Translations under genes and position numbers: made by a program | NCBI GenBank assembly: GCA_017643025.1 | Contig: JAEPOG010000001.1 | Span: forward strand, 620,001 to 684,000 | Direction: 5' to 3' | DNA from: Rhizobiaceae bacterium | GTDB taxonomy: Bacteria > Pseudomonadota > Alphaproteobacteria > Rhizobiales > Rhizobiaceae | DNA length: 64,000 bases | Shown: positions 1 through 8,552 of the stretch, one piece after another | Numbering within the stretch: the stretch's first letter is position 1 | Layout: every line of letters starts with the position of its first letter | Notes under the pieces: generated by a model | The model's input: only the letters and a program-made list of their open reading frames with translations | Told to the model about the DNA's origin: nothing | The model's database searches: none

Positions 1-1149
1 CGTCTGGCCGATCGCCTTGAAAATCTGGTCGGCGGCAAGGGTCAGCGTCTCGCCCGTGCTTATCAGCTTGCCGTCCTTCTCGGCGGTGTATGCGAGCTCG
101 ATGCCGGTCACCTTGCCTCCGTCGGCATGCACCTTCTTCGGCTGCAGCCAGTGGCGGATCGTGACGCCATGCGAGGCCGCGAGATCCTGCTCGTATTCCG
201 ATGCGTTCATCCGGTCCTTGCCGCGGCGGTAGCAGATGGTCACTTCCTCGGCGCCGAGCAGCTTTGACTGGATCGCGGCGTCGATGGCCGTCATGCCTCC
301 GCCTATGACAACGACACGCCGCCCGATTGGCAGTCTGGAAAGGTCGCTGGCCTGGCGAAGTTCGGCAATGAATTCCACCGCATTCTCCACGCCGTCCGCA
401 TCCTCGCCTTCGGCACGGAGCGCATTGACGCCGGCGAGCCCCATGCCGAGGAACACCGCATCATAGTCCGCAGCCAGATTGGAAAGATGGAAGTCGCGCC
501 CCAGCGCCTTGCCATATCGAATGTCGATTCCGCCGATAGCCGTCACATAGTCGACCTCGGCCTGCGCGAAACCGTCCACCGTCTTGTAGGCGGCGATGCC
601 GTATTCGTTGAGCCCGCCGCCCTTCGGCTTGGCCTCGAAGATGACGACTTCATGACCGTGCATTGCGAGCCGGTGCGCCGCGGCGAGCCCCGCCGGGCCT
701 GCCCCGACGACGGCGATTTTCCTGCCGGTCGATGCGGCACGCTGGTAGAACTGCTTGCCCTGCCGCATCGCCTCGTCGGTGGCGTAGCGCTGCAGGCGGC
801 CGATCTGCACCGGCTTGCCCTCCGCCACCTCGCGAACACAGACCTCCTCGCACAGCGTCTCGGTGGGGCAGACGCGGGCGCACATGCCGCCGAGGATGTT
901 CTGGTCGAAGATGGTCTTCGCCGATCCGATCGGATTGCCGGTAGCGATTTCGCGGATGAACATCGGAATGTCGATCGATGTCGGGCACGCCTCCATGCAG
1001 GGCGCGTCGTAGCAGAAATAGCAGCGGTCGGCCTCGACCAGCGCCTCATGATGGTCGAGCGGCGGATGCAGGTCGGAAAAGTTCTCCGCGTAGCGCGCCG
1101 GGTCCAGCCGCCCGGCGGCAATCCCATCCTTGAACTGGCTGCTTGCCAT
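1..1149 (-). CDS. preT: NAD(P)-dependent dihydropyrimidine dehydrogenase subunit PreT (partial, runs off left edge)
   Basis: The reading frame is open from 1149 to base 1 (383 codons), so the C-terminus is missing. It encodes the electron-input subunit of the bacterial PreT-PreA dihydropyrimidine dehydrogenase, a GltD-like flavoprotein that passes electrons from NAD(P)H to PreA for uracil and thymine reduction. Two four-cysteine clusters are visible (C43, C46, C51, C55 and C90, C94, C100, C104), typical of the N-terminal Fe-S domain. They are followed by an FAD-binding GAGPAG motif near residues 149-154 and a second dinucleotide motif (VVIGGGMTA). The ATG at 1149 has GGGGA 10 bases upstream. 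An in-frame ATG at 1191 lacks a Shine-Dalgarno, so 1149 is preferred. preA would be expected to the left of the window. Some GltD-like oxidoreductases look similar; synteny with preA would settle it. Confidence 0.85.
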   Translation of the reverse strand, partial: MASSQFKDGIAAGRLDPARYAENFSDLHPPLDHHEALVEADRCYFCYDAPCMEACPTSIDIPMFIREIATGNPIGSAKTIFDQNILGGMCARVCPTETLCEEVCVREVAEGKPVQIGRLQRYATDEAMRQGKQFYQRAASTGRKIAVVGAGPAGLAAAHRLAMHGHEVVIFEAKPKGGGLNEYGIAAYKTVDGFAQAEVDYVTAIGGIDIRYGKALGRDFHLSNLAADYDAVFLGMGLAGVNALRAEGEDADGVENAVEFIAELRQASDLSRLPIGRRVVVIGGGMTAIDAAIQSKLLGAEEVTICYRRGKDRMNASEYEQDLAASHGVTIRHWLQPKKVHADGGKVTGIELAYTAEKDGKLISTGETLTLAADQIFKAIGQT

Positions 1150-1313
1150 AGTCGCTTGTTCCCCGATGGTATTTTTCAGGGAGGCTACCATGGTTTCATT
1201 TTTTATCAATCGGTCAAATTTTCGACTAACCGGTTGAGTTCACGAGCAAACTTGACGATCCTAATCAGGTATAATTAGAGGGCCGAAACGGACCAGTTGC
1301 CGTTGCAGCGCTT

Positions 1314-2306
1314 CTAGTCGGTGATGATTGGAACATCGGGATGAAACGCGTGCGCCACAAACGCAAAGGTGATGTCGTGAACGACATCCCTCCCGTCCCG
1401 AGTCACCTGCACTGTGCCGACGTCGCGCCCCTCCGCGATCCGGCGAGCATCGAGAGCCGACGCGACACCCGACTGGTAGGCAATCTCGATACCGCCCGCG
1501 GAGAAGCCGTCGCGGCGGACCTTGTCGAGGCTTACGATCAAGGGCTGCCCATCTCCGCGCACCACGACCACACGCGCCATCGCAGCGATGTTGTCGGGCA
1601 GGTCGCCCGAATAAAGAAACGGCGCCGCGGAGCTGTCGTAGCTCGCATACGGATTGCGGCCGTAGTCGCGCATGTTTGGATCGTTGGGCACCAGCACCGG
1701 CGCATCCGGGCTCTCTGCCAGGAACGCCTCAAACGAAACGATCCGTGACGGCAGCAACTTCAGCCTCTCGCCCGTGTATTCGCCGACGATCGCTTCGCCA
1801 GTAAACTGCTGCCACCAGCTTTCGGTCTGGCGGTCATACATGACGAGGTCCGAGTTGCGCAGCTTGCCCGTGGTGCCGAACTCCAGCACCTCGCCATCGA
1901 GCCGGCGGTCGAAAACAAGGGCCGCATTGCACAGCGGGCAATAGGTAACGGCGACGGGAACCCCGCCAATCACATCGTTGGCAATCTCATGCCATGTGAG
2001 TACCTGCAACGGATAGGCGCGAACCTCGCCTTCAACCTCCAGCCTGATTACAGGCTCTTTCCCGCCGATTGTTCCGATAGTCGATGCCGGCCTGAACTCC
2101 GGATCGTCGATTGAGGGGATGCCGTCTTTGGGCGGCCCTCCCGACAGTATCTCGGTGAAATCAACCGACGACTTCGAGAAGTCCGTCCGCCAGCCCTGCA
2201 TGGCCCAGACTTCAGGGTTGGCAAGTGCCGGAATCGCAAGCTCCAGCCAAAGCAGAACGGTCAGGACGACCGTAGCAGGACTTATTGTCCGATCTTTCAG
2301 TTCCAT
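1314..2306 (-). CDS. DUF3179 domain-containing secreted protein
   Basis: This 330-residue protein has a hydrophobic N-terminal segment (residues about 12-29) that ends in ALAN and reads as a signal peptide, so it is probably periplasmic. The body matches DUF3179: an HEI motif near residue 106, the CPLCN motif (C123, C126), then FGTTGKLRNSDLVMYDR and SWWQQFTGEA. The family's function is unknown. The paired cysteines and histidine suggest metal or haem handling or a redox role, but that is inference. It is monocistronic. It is transcribed away from the crotonase gene, with about 120 bases between the two starts. Confidence 0.8.
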   Translation of the reverse strand: MELKDRTISPATVVLTVLLWLELAIPALANPEVWAMQGWRTDFSKSSVDFTEILSGGPPKDGIPSIDDPEFRPASTIGTIGGKEPVIRLEVEGEVRAYPLQVLTWHEIANDVIGGVPVAVTYCPLCNAALVFDRRLDGEVLEFGTTGKLRNSDLVMYDRQTESWWQQFTGEAIVGEYTGERLKLLPSRIVSFEAFLAESPDAPVLVPNDPNMRDYGRNPYASYDSSAAPFLYSGDLPDNIAAMARVVVVRGDGQPLIVSLDKVRRDGFSAGGIEIAYQSGVASALDARRIAEGRDVGTVQVTRDGRDVVHDITFAFVAHAFHPDVPIITD

Positions 2307-2425
2307 CGGGCCAGTGAACTGCCGCCGCAGATAACCCGCAACTCACCATCGCGTGCACAGGCATCATGCTTGCAGCTGACAGCGGGGCGAGCCACTCTGC
2401 GACCAACACATCTCGGAGGATCGGT

Positions 2426-3229
2426 ATGCCCAAGGCACTTTATGAAAAGCGCGGCAGGATTGCCTATGTCACCTTCAACCGACCTGAGGCGATGAACGCC
2501 ATCGACCTTGAGATGCACGAGCTTCTCAAGCAGATCTGGGCCGAATTTCGAGACGACGACGAGGCCGACGTGGCGATCGTCACCGGCGCCGGCGACGAGG
2601 CGTTCTGTGCCGGCGCCGACCTCAAGACCCACCTACCCTATTGGGTCGAGCACGCCGACGCCATGCTGCCGCGGCGCAAGATCGAAGACGGACTGGGCGG
2701 CATCACGCGCGGACTGCACCGCATCTACAAGCCGATCATCGCCGCCGTAAATGGCTGGGCGCTCGCCGGCGGGCTGGAGAACGCGCTGGCCTGCGATATC
2801 CGCATCGCCTCGAAGCGCGCGCAGTTCGGCTCGTTCGAGGTGCGGCGCGGCTTCCACCATGGCGACGGCGGCATCGTGCGGCTGGTCAATATCTGCGGCA
2901 CCGGCCTGGCGCTGGAAATGCTGCTGACCGGCGAACCGATCGACGCCGAGCGCGCCCGTCAGGCCAACATGGTTTCCAAGGTCGTGCCGCACGAAACGCT
3001 GATGGAGGAGGCCGAGAAGGTCGCCGCCCAGATCCTGCGCAACGACCAGTGGGCGGTACGATCCGCCAAGGAGACGATCTTCAACGTCATCGGCCGGCCG
3101 CTCGAAGACCAGCTCGCCTATGAGGCCTTCACCGGCTACACCGGCGCCGCCAACCCGCCCGTGCGCCAGCTCCTCGGCCGTTTCTACGACAAGACCGATG
3201 AAGGGCGAGCGGGCAAGGGCCGTCCCTGA
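2426..3229 (+). CDS. enoyl-CoA hydratase/isomerase (crotonase) family protein
   Basis: This 267-residue crotonase-fold protein is likely to hydrate or isomerise an acyl-CoA thioester. The oxyanion-hole segment FCAGADLKT (residues 60-68) and LAGGLENALACDI (113-125) are present. Both catalytic acids of the hydratase subfamily appear conserved: E118 lines up with rat crotonase E144, and E138, in FGSFEV, with E164. The ATG at 2426 follows a good GGAGGA at 2415-2420. An upstream in-frame ATG at 2366 would add 20 residues without family similarity. The substrate cannot be read from the sequence; no other fatty-acid genes are adjacent. The segment RRGFHHGDGG replaces the usual IPGAGG loop, so the substrate range may differ from a housekeeping enoyl-CoA hydratase. 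Confidence 0.88.
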   Translation: MPKALYEKRGRIAYVTFNRPEAMNAIDLEMHELLKQIWAEFRDDDEADVAIVTGAGDEAFCAGADLKTHLPYWVEHADAMLPRRKIEDGLGGITRGLHRIYKPIIAAVNGWALAGGLENALACDIRIASKRAQFGSFEVRRGFHHGDGGIVRLVNICGTGLALEMLLTGEPIDAERARQANMVSKVVPHETLMEEAEKVAAQILRNDQWAVRSAKETIFNVIGRPLEDQLAYEAFTGYTGAANPPVRQLLGRFYDKTDEGRAGKGRP

Positions 3230-3329
3230 GCGTATTCCAGGGGGAATTCACATCGGCGTGAACCGGGTGTCTCGGCGCTTTCGGAAACCGGCGGGGCGCG
3301 TAGACTGAGGTATCCAATCGGAGGCTACA

Positions 3330-3497
3330 ATGCGACACGCCCTCGCCACCGCTTTGACGATGCTCTTCGTGGCCGGAACGCTTTTCGTGCTGCCGATCAC
3401 GCAGCAGGTCTACGCACAGGAATGCACCGGCCCGGACTGCGCACCGCCCGGCGGGCACCAGTGCGAGCGTGAGCGCAAGGAAGCCCCCACCGCCTGA
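3330..3497 (+). CDS. small secreted cysteine-containing peptide (hypothetical, 55 aa)
   Basis: The ATG at 3330 is preceded by GGAGG at 3320-3324 and opens a 55-residue frame that ends at TGA 3495-3497. Residues 1-30 form a clear signal peptide: MRH, a hydrophobic stretch and a YAQ cleavage site. They are followed by a 25-residue mature part with three cysteines (ECTGPDC, HQC) and a charged tail (EREREK-like, read as EREKRK-poor: C E R E R K E). No family is recognised. The mature peptide could be periplasmic or exported. The start, ribosome site and signal sequence together make a real gene likely, but there is no homology evidence. Confidence 0.6.
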   Translation: MRHALATALTMLFVAGTLFVLPITQQVYAQECTGPDCAPPGGHQCERERKEAPTA

Positions 3498-3522
3498 CGG
3501 ACCCTGAAGGTCCAGGTGCAGC

Positions 3523-6240
3523 CTAACCGGGCTTCTTCGCCAGAGCCTTCGCCTGCTTGACCCAGTCCTCGCGCTCGATGCGGCCGTGGAACTTGAGCCT
3601 TGCATCGACCCAGTCGCGCTCGGCTTTCTTCCACGCGGCGACCTGCGCATAGGTGTAGATGCCGAGATCGTTGAGGATGCCCTCGATCTTGGGCCCCACA
3701 CCGGAGATCTTCTTCAGGTCGTCGGGCTGCGCTGGCTTCTTCATCGACTTTGGCCGGCCGCCGTCACTGGAGGCGCTGCCCTTTGCAGCGGCCTTGGCGC
3801 CGACCGCAGCCCTGGCGGCCGCCGGCGACGATGCGGTCTTGACTGGCCGGGTCTGCGCGCCGCGTTTTCCCGCGGTCCCCGCTTTTGCCTTCGTCGATTT
3901 CGTCGTGCCCGGCTTCACGCGCGTACTTGCCGCCTGCCGGCCGCCGCCCGCCTCGCCGGCGATCTTCTTGGGCGAAGATTCGCCCGGTCTCGCCGACACG
4001 GACGCGGAAGTGCGAGCCTTCGCCGACGTCCGGCCCTTGCGTGCAGTCGTAGACTTGCCAGCGGCGGGCGTCTCGGCTGTCCTTGCCGCCTTCACAGGTT
4101 TGCGCTTGGCGCCCTTCTTGGACGGCTTTTTGGGTTCGTCCTTGAAGCTGATGACTGGTTCCATCGTGGCAAGCTGCTCGTCGGTGAGCCAGCACAGGCT
4201 GCGGTGGCCGTCGCCCAGCTCGTGATAGGGCGGCACCTCGGTCTCGCACTTGTTGCCGGGCACGAACTGCTTCCACCGGCAGCGCGTCTGGAATGGGCAG
4301 CCGCTTGGCGGGTTCATCGCCGAGGGGATGTCGCCTTCAAGCACGATGTGCTTCTTCACCACGCTGGTGTCGGCGATCGGGATCGCCGAAAGCAGCGCCT
4401 CCGTATAGGGGTGGTAGGGCGGCGAGAAAATCTGGTCCGTGGTGCCCTGCTCCACGATGTAGCCGAGATACATGACCACGACGCGGTCGGCGATGTAGCG
4501 CACAACTGACAGGTCGTGGCTGATGAACAGCATCGTCGTCTTGTTCTTGCGCTGGATGTCCATCAGCAGTTCTGTGACCGCCGCCTGCACCGAAACGTCG
4601 AGCGCCGACACCGGCTCGTCCGCGACCACCACCTTCGCCTGCCCCGCGAAGGCGCGCGCCACGCCGATGCGCTGTTTCTGTCCACCCGAAAGCTGGCGCG
4701 GCATGCGCGTCGCGAAGGCCCGCGGCAGCTTCACGAGGTCGAGCAGTTCCAGCATGCGCTGCTGCCGCTCGGCCACCGTCTTGCCATAGCCGAACTTCTC
4801 CAGCGTGCGGATGATCTGGCCGCCGACCGAATGGCTCGGATTGAGCGTGTCAAACGGGTTCTGGAACACCATCTGGATCGAACCGACGGTGGATGCATCG
4901 CGCTCCTCGACCGGCGCCGACTGTATCTGTTCGTTGCCCAGCGTCACGCTGCCAGACGTGGCGGTTTCGAGCCCGAGCAGTACCTTTGCCAGCGTGGACT
5001 TGCCGCAGCCGGACTCGCCCACGATCGCGACGGTCTCGGACTCGCGCGCCTCGAACGATATCGACTCGTTGGCCTTGACCGTGCGCCCCTCGCCGCCGCC
5101 GAAAATCGCGTTGGCGGCGATCTGATAGTACTTCTTCAGATTGTCGATCTTCAGCACCGGCGCGCCCGGCTTCACCGGCGGCGCCTCGGTGCGCGCCCCT
5201 TCCGGCAGCGCATCCCAGTCGACCTCGTCGAACCTCACGCAACGGCTGTAATGATTGTCGTGGCCCGACACCTTGACCATCGGGATTTCAGCGACGTCGC
5301 ACACGCCTTCCTTGAAGTGCTGGCAGCGCGGTCCGAAGTTGCATCCTTTCGGCCGTTCGTGAGGCAACGGCAGCTGGCCGGGAATGGCGATCAGCGGCCG
5401 CGAATTCTTGTCGGCGCCGGGGAGCGGGATCGAGCGGAACAGCCCCTGCGTGTAGGGGTGCCGCATGCGGTCGAACACATCCTCGATGCGCCCCGTTTCC
5501 ACCGCCTCTCCGGAATACATGACCGTGATGCGGTCGCAGGTCTCGAGTATGAGGCCGAGATTGTGCGACACGAAGATCATCGACGTGCCGAACTGCTCGC
5601 CGAGGCCCTTCACCAGTTCTACGATACCGGCCTCGACGGTCACGTCGAGCGCCGTCGTCGGTTCGTCGAGCAGAAGCAGCGCCGGCTTCGACAGCAGCGC
5701 CATGGCGATGACGATGCGCTGCTGCTGGCCGCCCGAAAGCTGGTGCGGGAAGGAGCGCATCATGCGCTCCGGATCCGGCAGCCTCACTGCGCGCACCATC
5801 TCCAGCGCCCGGTTGTACGCCTCCTCCTTCGACACCTTGTCGTGGATCAGCGGCACTTCCATCAGCTGCTGTCCGATCTTCATTGCCGGATTGAGGCTGG
5901 CCATCGGCTCCTGGTAGATCATGGCGATCTTGTTGCCACGAATGGCGCGCAGCTCCTCTTCCGAGAAGTCCGCCATGTCACGGCCCTGGAACTTGATCCG
6001 GCCGCCGACGATCTTCCCGACATTGGACAGGTCGCGCATGATGCCGAGCGAAACCGTGGACTTGCCGCAACCCGACTCGCCGACGATACCCATCGCCTCG
6101 CCGGGCATCACCGTGCACGAGAAGTCCATGACCGCCGGTATCTCGCCCTTGCGGGTGAAGAACGAGATCGACAGGTTCTCGATCTCGAGGATCGGATCGG
6201 CGTTTTTCGTCGCTTTCCGGACGTTGACCGCTTCGTTCAT
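3523..6240 (-). CDS. fused dual-ATPase subunit of a peptide-type ABC importer with C-terminal helix-hairpin-helix domain
   Basis: This 905-residue protein holds two nucleotide-binding domains that are separate DppD and DppF subunits in most importers. NBD1 has Walker [10 protein letters not shown] at 54-62, signature LSGGQQQR at 168-175 and Walker B LLLLDEPT at 188-195, followed by the oligopeptide-type C-terminal cysteine region (about 290-335). NBD2 has Walker A at 408-416, signature LSGGQKQR at 517-524 and a second cysteine region (about 645-685). Residues about 700-838 are a Lys/Ala/Thr/Arg-rich low-complexity linker. Residues 839-905 form a helix-hairpin-helix-like domain (KKISGVGPKIEGIL, then GRIEREDWVKQAKAL) of the kind seen at the C-terminus of rhizobial NuoE and L21. 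It energises import with the two permeases and binding protein encoded upstream. It lies 10 bases after the permease gene. The tail is not needed for transport in ordinary family members. Confidence 0.92.
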   Translation of the reverse strand: MNEAVNVRKATKNADPILEIENLSISFFTRKGEIPAVMDFSCTVMPGEAMGIVGESGCGKSTVSLGIMRDLSNVGKIVGGRIKFQGRDMADFSEEELRAIRGNKIAMIYQEPMASLNPAMKIGQQLMEVPLIHDKVSKEEAYNRALEMVRAVRLPDPERMMRSFPHQLSGGQQQRIVIAMALLSKPALLLLDEPTTALDVTVEAGIVELVKGLGEQFGTSMIFVSHNLGLILETCDRITVMYSGEAVETGRIEDVFDRMRHPYTQGLFRSIPLPGADKNSRPLIAIPGQLPLPHERPKGCNFGPRCQHFKEGVCDVAEIPMVKVSGHDNHYSRCVRFDEVDWDALPEGARTEAPPVKPGAPVLKIDNLKKYYQIAANAIFGGGEGRTVKANESISFEARESETVAIVGESGCGKSTLAKVLLGLETATSGSVTLGNEQIQSAPVEERDASTVGSIQMVFQNPFDTLNPSHSVGGQIIRTLEKFGYGKTVAERQQRMLELLDLVKLPRAFATRMPRQLSGGQKQRIGVARAFAGQAKVVVADEPVSALDVSVQAAVTELLMDIQRKNKTTMLFISHDLSVVRYIADRVVVMYLGYIVEQGTTDQIFSPPYHPYTEALLSAIPIADTSVVKKHIVLEGDIPSAMNPPSGCPFQTRCRWKQFVPGNKCETEVPPYHELGDGHRSLCWLTDEQLATMEPVISFKDEPKKPSKKGAKRKPVKAARTAETPAAGKSTTARKGRTSAKARTSASVSARPGESSPKKIAGEAGGGRQAASTRVKPGTTKSTKAKAGTAGKRGAQTRPVKTASSPAAARAAVGAKAAAKGSASSDGGRPKSMKKPAQPDDLKKISGVGPKIEGILNDLGIYTYAQVAAWKKAERDWVDARLKFHGRIEREDWVKQAKALAKKPG

Positions 6241-6250
6241 TCGTTCGTCC

Positions 6251-7408
6251 TTAGTCTTTCAGCGATTGCTCGCGCAGCGCGTCGGCGAGAAGGTTCAGGC
6301 CGAGCACGAACGACATCAGCGCAAACACCGGCGGCAGGGCCGGATGCACATAAGCGCGCAGCAGACGGCTGGATTCCTTGATGCCCGTGCCCCAGTCCGG
6401 GCTCTCGGGGGCCAGCCCGAGTCCGAAATAACCGAGCGTTCCGAGCAGGATGGTCGTGTAGCCGATGCGCAGGCAGATATCGACGATCAGCGGCCCGCGC
6501 GCATTTGGCAGCACCTCCCACAGCATGATGTACCAGGGCGACTCGCCGCGTGTCTGCGCGGCGGCCACATAGTCGCGCGTCTTGATGTCCATCACGAGCC
6601 CGCGGACGATGCGGAACACACCCGGACTTGATGCAAACACGACCGCCACGAAGATGTTGAGCTCGTTGGGCCGGATCGAGATGATGCCCAGCGGGTCGGC
6701 GTTGAACACCAGCCCGAGATAGATCCACCCGCCCAGCAAAATCGTGATGCCGATCTGAATGGCGAGAAGCCGCGGTCGGTTTCTGAACCGGGTGTAGAAC
6801 AGCGTGCAGAAAAAGATAATCGGGAACAGGAAGAACACGCCCGCCATCGTGTAGGGGATCGGCGTGTCCATGATGCCAGGCGTCACCAGCAGGTAGAACA
6901 GCAGGATCACCGGGAATGCGAGCACGAGGTTCGCCAGGAACGACAGGAAGGTGTCGATCTTGCCGCCATAGTATCCCGCCGGCAGCCCGAGCGTGGTGCC
7001 GACCATAAGCGCGAACACCGTCGCCGCCGGCGCGATGACAAGCACGATCTGACTGCCATAGACCATGCGGCTGAACACGTCGCGCGCCAGCCGGTCGCCG
7101 CCGAACAGGAATGCCTGCCCCGTTTCGGCCTCGATGGCGCCGGGCAGCGCATCTTTCATGACGAAGTACTGCTTCAGCGGGTCGAACGGCGACACCGTGC
7201 TGGCGAAGATGGCCGTGAACAGCCAGAACAGGCAGATGCCGACGCCGGCGATGCCGACGCCGGTGTCATAGAGCTGTCCGTAAAGCGCCAGCTTCGACTT
7301 GTAGTAGTAGCTGGCGCCCATGACGACCGCGAGCGCGATCCACACCGGCCAGAAGCGTATGATCAGGCCGACGATGATTTCGAAGGGCCCAATGAATTCG
7401 AGCTGCAT
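6251..7408 (-). CDS. peptide-type ABC transporter permease (DppC/OppC-like)
   Basis: This 385-residue inner-membrane permease carries the DppC-type core: GDRLARDVFSRMVYGSQ near residues 103-119, repeated hydrophobic helices and the cytoplasmic coupling segment DYVAAAQTRGESPWYIMLWEVLPN. It is longer than a typical DppC (about 300 residues). The extra length lies in an N-terminal region with two additional hydrophobic segments and a further hydrophobic pair around residues 180-235. It pairs with the DppB-like permease encoded 9 bases upstream, and both contact the fused ATPase. The start at 7408 is an ATG that follows GGAGG within the intergenic spacer. Confidence 0.9.
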   Translation of the reverse strand: MQLEFIGPFEIIVGLIIRFWPVWIALAVVMGASYYYKSKLALYGQLYDTGVGIAGVGICLFWLFTAIFASTVSPFDPLKQYFVMKDALPGAIEAETGQAFLFGGDRLARDVFSRMVYGSQIVLVIAPAATVFALMVGTTLGLPAGYYGGKIDTFLSFLANLVLAFPVILLFYLLVTPGIMDTPIPYTMAGVFFLFPIIFFCTLFYTRFRNRPRLLAIQIGITILLGGWIYLGLVFNADPLGIISIRPNELNIFVAVVFASSPGVFRIVRGLVMDIKTRDYVAAAQTRGESPWYIMLWEVLPNARGPLIVDICLRIGYTTILLGTLGYFGLGLAPESPDWGTGIKESSRLLRAYVHPALPPVFALMSFVLGLNLLADALREQSLKD

Positions 7409-7417
7409 CGGCCCCTC

Positions 7418-8455
7418 CTACTGCACGCGGATGCGCGGATTGAGATATGCGTAGCCGATGTCGGAGATCAGCTGGGTCGACAGCACCACGAACACCGACA
7501 CCAGCGAGCAGCCGAGCAACAGGTCGATGTCGTTGTTGCCCGCCGCCTCAACCAGCGTGAAGCCGAAGCCCTGATAGCGGAACATGACCTCCACGATCAC
7601 GACGCCCGTGAGCAGCCACGGGAACTGCAGCATGATGACGGTGAAGGGCGCGATCAGTGCGTTGCGCAATGCGTGCTTGATGACGACCGCGTTGAAAGCC
7701 AGCCCCTTGAGGCGGGCGGTGCGGATATATTGCTGCGTCATCACCTCGACCATCGAGGCGCGGGTCATGCGCGCAATGTAGCCGATGCCGTAGATGGCCA
7801 TCGTCATCACCGGCAGAGTGAAATTATAGAAGTTCACGCCCTGGCTGGTCGCCGTGGCAGCCGATCCGTTGAGGATGCCCAGCCATGAGGCGAACACGAC
7901 CGCGAATATCACGCCGGACACATATTCCGGTGTCGCCGTTGTCGTGATGGAGGCGACCGACAAAGTTCGGTCCGTTCTTGTGCCCTCTCGCATCCCGGCG
8001 AGCACGCCAATCAATAGCGACACAGGCACCATCACCACCATCACCCAGAACATCAGGATGCCTGTCGCGCCCAACGCCGGAAACAGCTTGTTGGCGACGG
8101 TCGTCTTGAATTTGGTCGAGCAGCCGAAATCGCCCTGAAGCACGCCGCCGAAATAGGGCTCGGCAGGTTCGTTGCAGTAGGAGAAGCGCGCCTTGGGCTC
8201 GCCGGTCACCGGATCGGTGTTGGGCTGCTTTGGAACGACGCCCAGCCATTGGCCGTAGCGAACGAAGAAATTCTGCCTGTAGCCGTTATTGACCAGCCAC
8301 TTCTCGAGGTCCTCCGAAGAGGACCGCATGTCGAGCTGGCTGATGGCGAGTTTCTTGAGGTTGGGCTCGAGATTGATGAGAAAGAAAACGACCATGGTCA
8401 GACAGAGCATGGTCAGCGCCATGGTGCCCAGCCGGCGAAGCATGAAAAAAAGCAT
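7418..8455 (-). CDS. peptide-type ABC transporter permease (DppB/OppB-like)
   Basis: About 345 residues. It is an integral membrane permease of the binding-protein-dependent DppB type: the N-terminal helix MLRRLGTMALTMLCLTMVVF, a large periplasmic loop (about residues 40-125), then five hydrophobic helices with the coupling segment YIRTARLKGLAFNAVVIKHALRNAL. The ATG at 8455 is preceded by AGGGGG at good spacing. An in-frame ATG at 8470 has no ribosome site and would add five residues. It forms the transmembrane channel with the permease encoded next. The periplasmic loop, with TGEPKARFSYC and QGDFGCS, is longer than usual for DppB and may contact the binding protein. Confidence 0.88.
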   Translation of the reverse strand: MLFFMLRRLGTMALTMLCLTMVVFFLINLEPNLKKLAISQLDMRSSSEDLEKWLVNNGYRQNFFVRYGQWLGVVPKQPNTDPVTGEPKARFSYCNEPAEPYFGGVLQGDFGCSTKFKTTVANKLFPALGATGILMFWVMVVMVPVSLLIGVLAGMREGTRTDRTLSVASITTTATPEYVSGVIFAVVFASWLGILNGSAATATSQGVNFYNFTLPVMTMAIYGIGYIARMTRASMVEVMTQQYIRTARLKGLAFNAVVIKHALRNALIAPFTVIMLQFPWLLTGVVIVEVMFRYQGFGFTLVEAAGNNDIDLLLGCSLVSVFVVLSTQLISDIGYAYLNPRIRVQ

Positions 8456-8506
8456 GGCGCCCCCTGCCATTCAGGTTGGGGTCGGTGGTGTTCCCCGTAT
8501 TAGTTG

Positions 8507-8531
8507 GGAAGGGGCGAGGTCCGCCCCTTCC
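8507..8531 (-). promoter_or_regulatory. GC-rich stem-loop after the binding-protein gene
   Basis: A perfect 9-base-pair inverted repeat (GGAAGGGGC at 8507-8515, GCCCCTTCC at 8523-8531, 7-base loop) lies between the binding-protein stop and the first permease start. There is no T-tract, so it is better read as an mRNA-stabilising or partial-termination element than as a full terminator. Similar stem-loops follow the binding-protein genes of the other two ABC operons here. Confidence 0.55.
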
Positions 8532-8552
8532 GGTATCTTGGCTTTGCCACGA

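Noticed and set aside
3499..3513. GGACC-CTGAA-GGTCC hairpin between convergent genes as a terminator
   Set aside because: Only five base pairs and no T-run on either strand.
4516..6381. 621-codon plus-strand frame opposite the fused ABC ATPase
   Set aside because: It is antisense to a protein with clear Walker and signature motifs. Its own translation is Arg/His-rich, has no recognisable domain and has no ribosome site.
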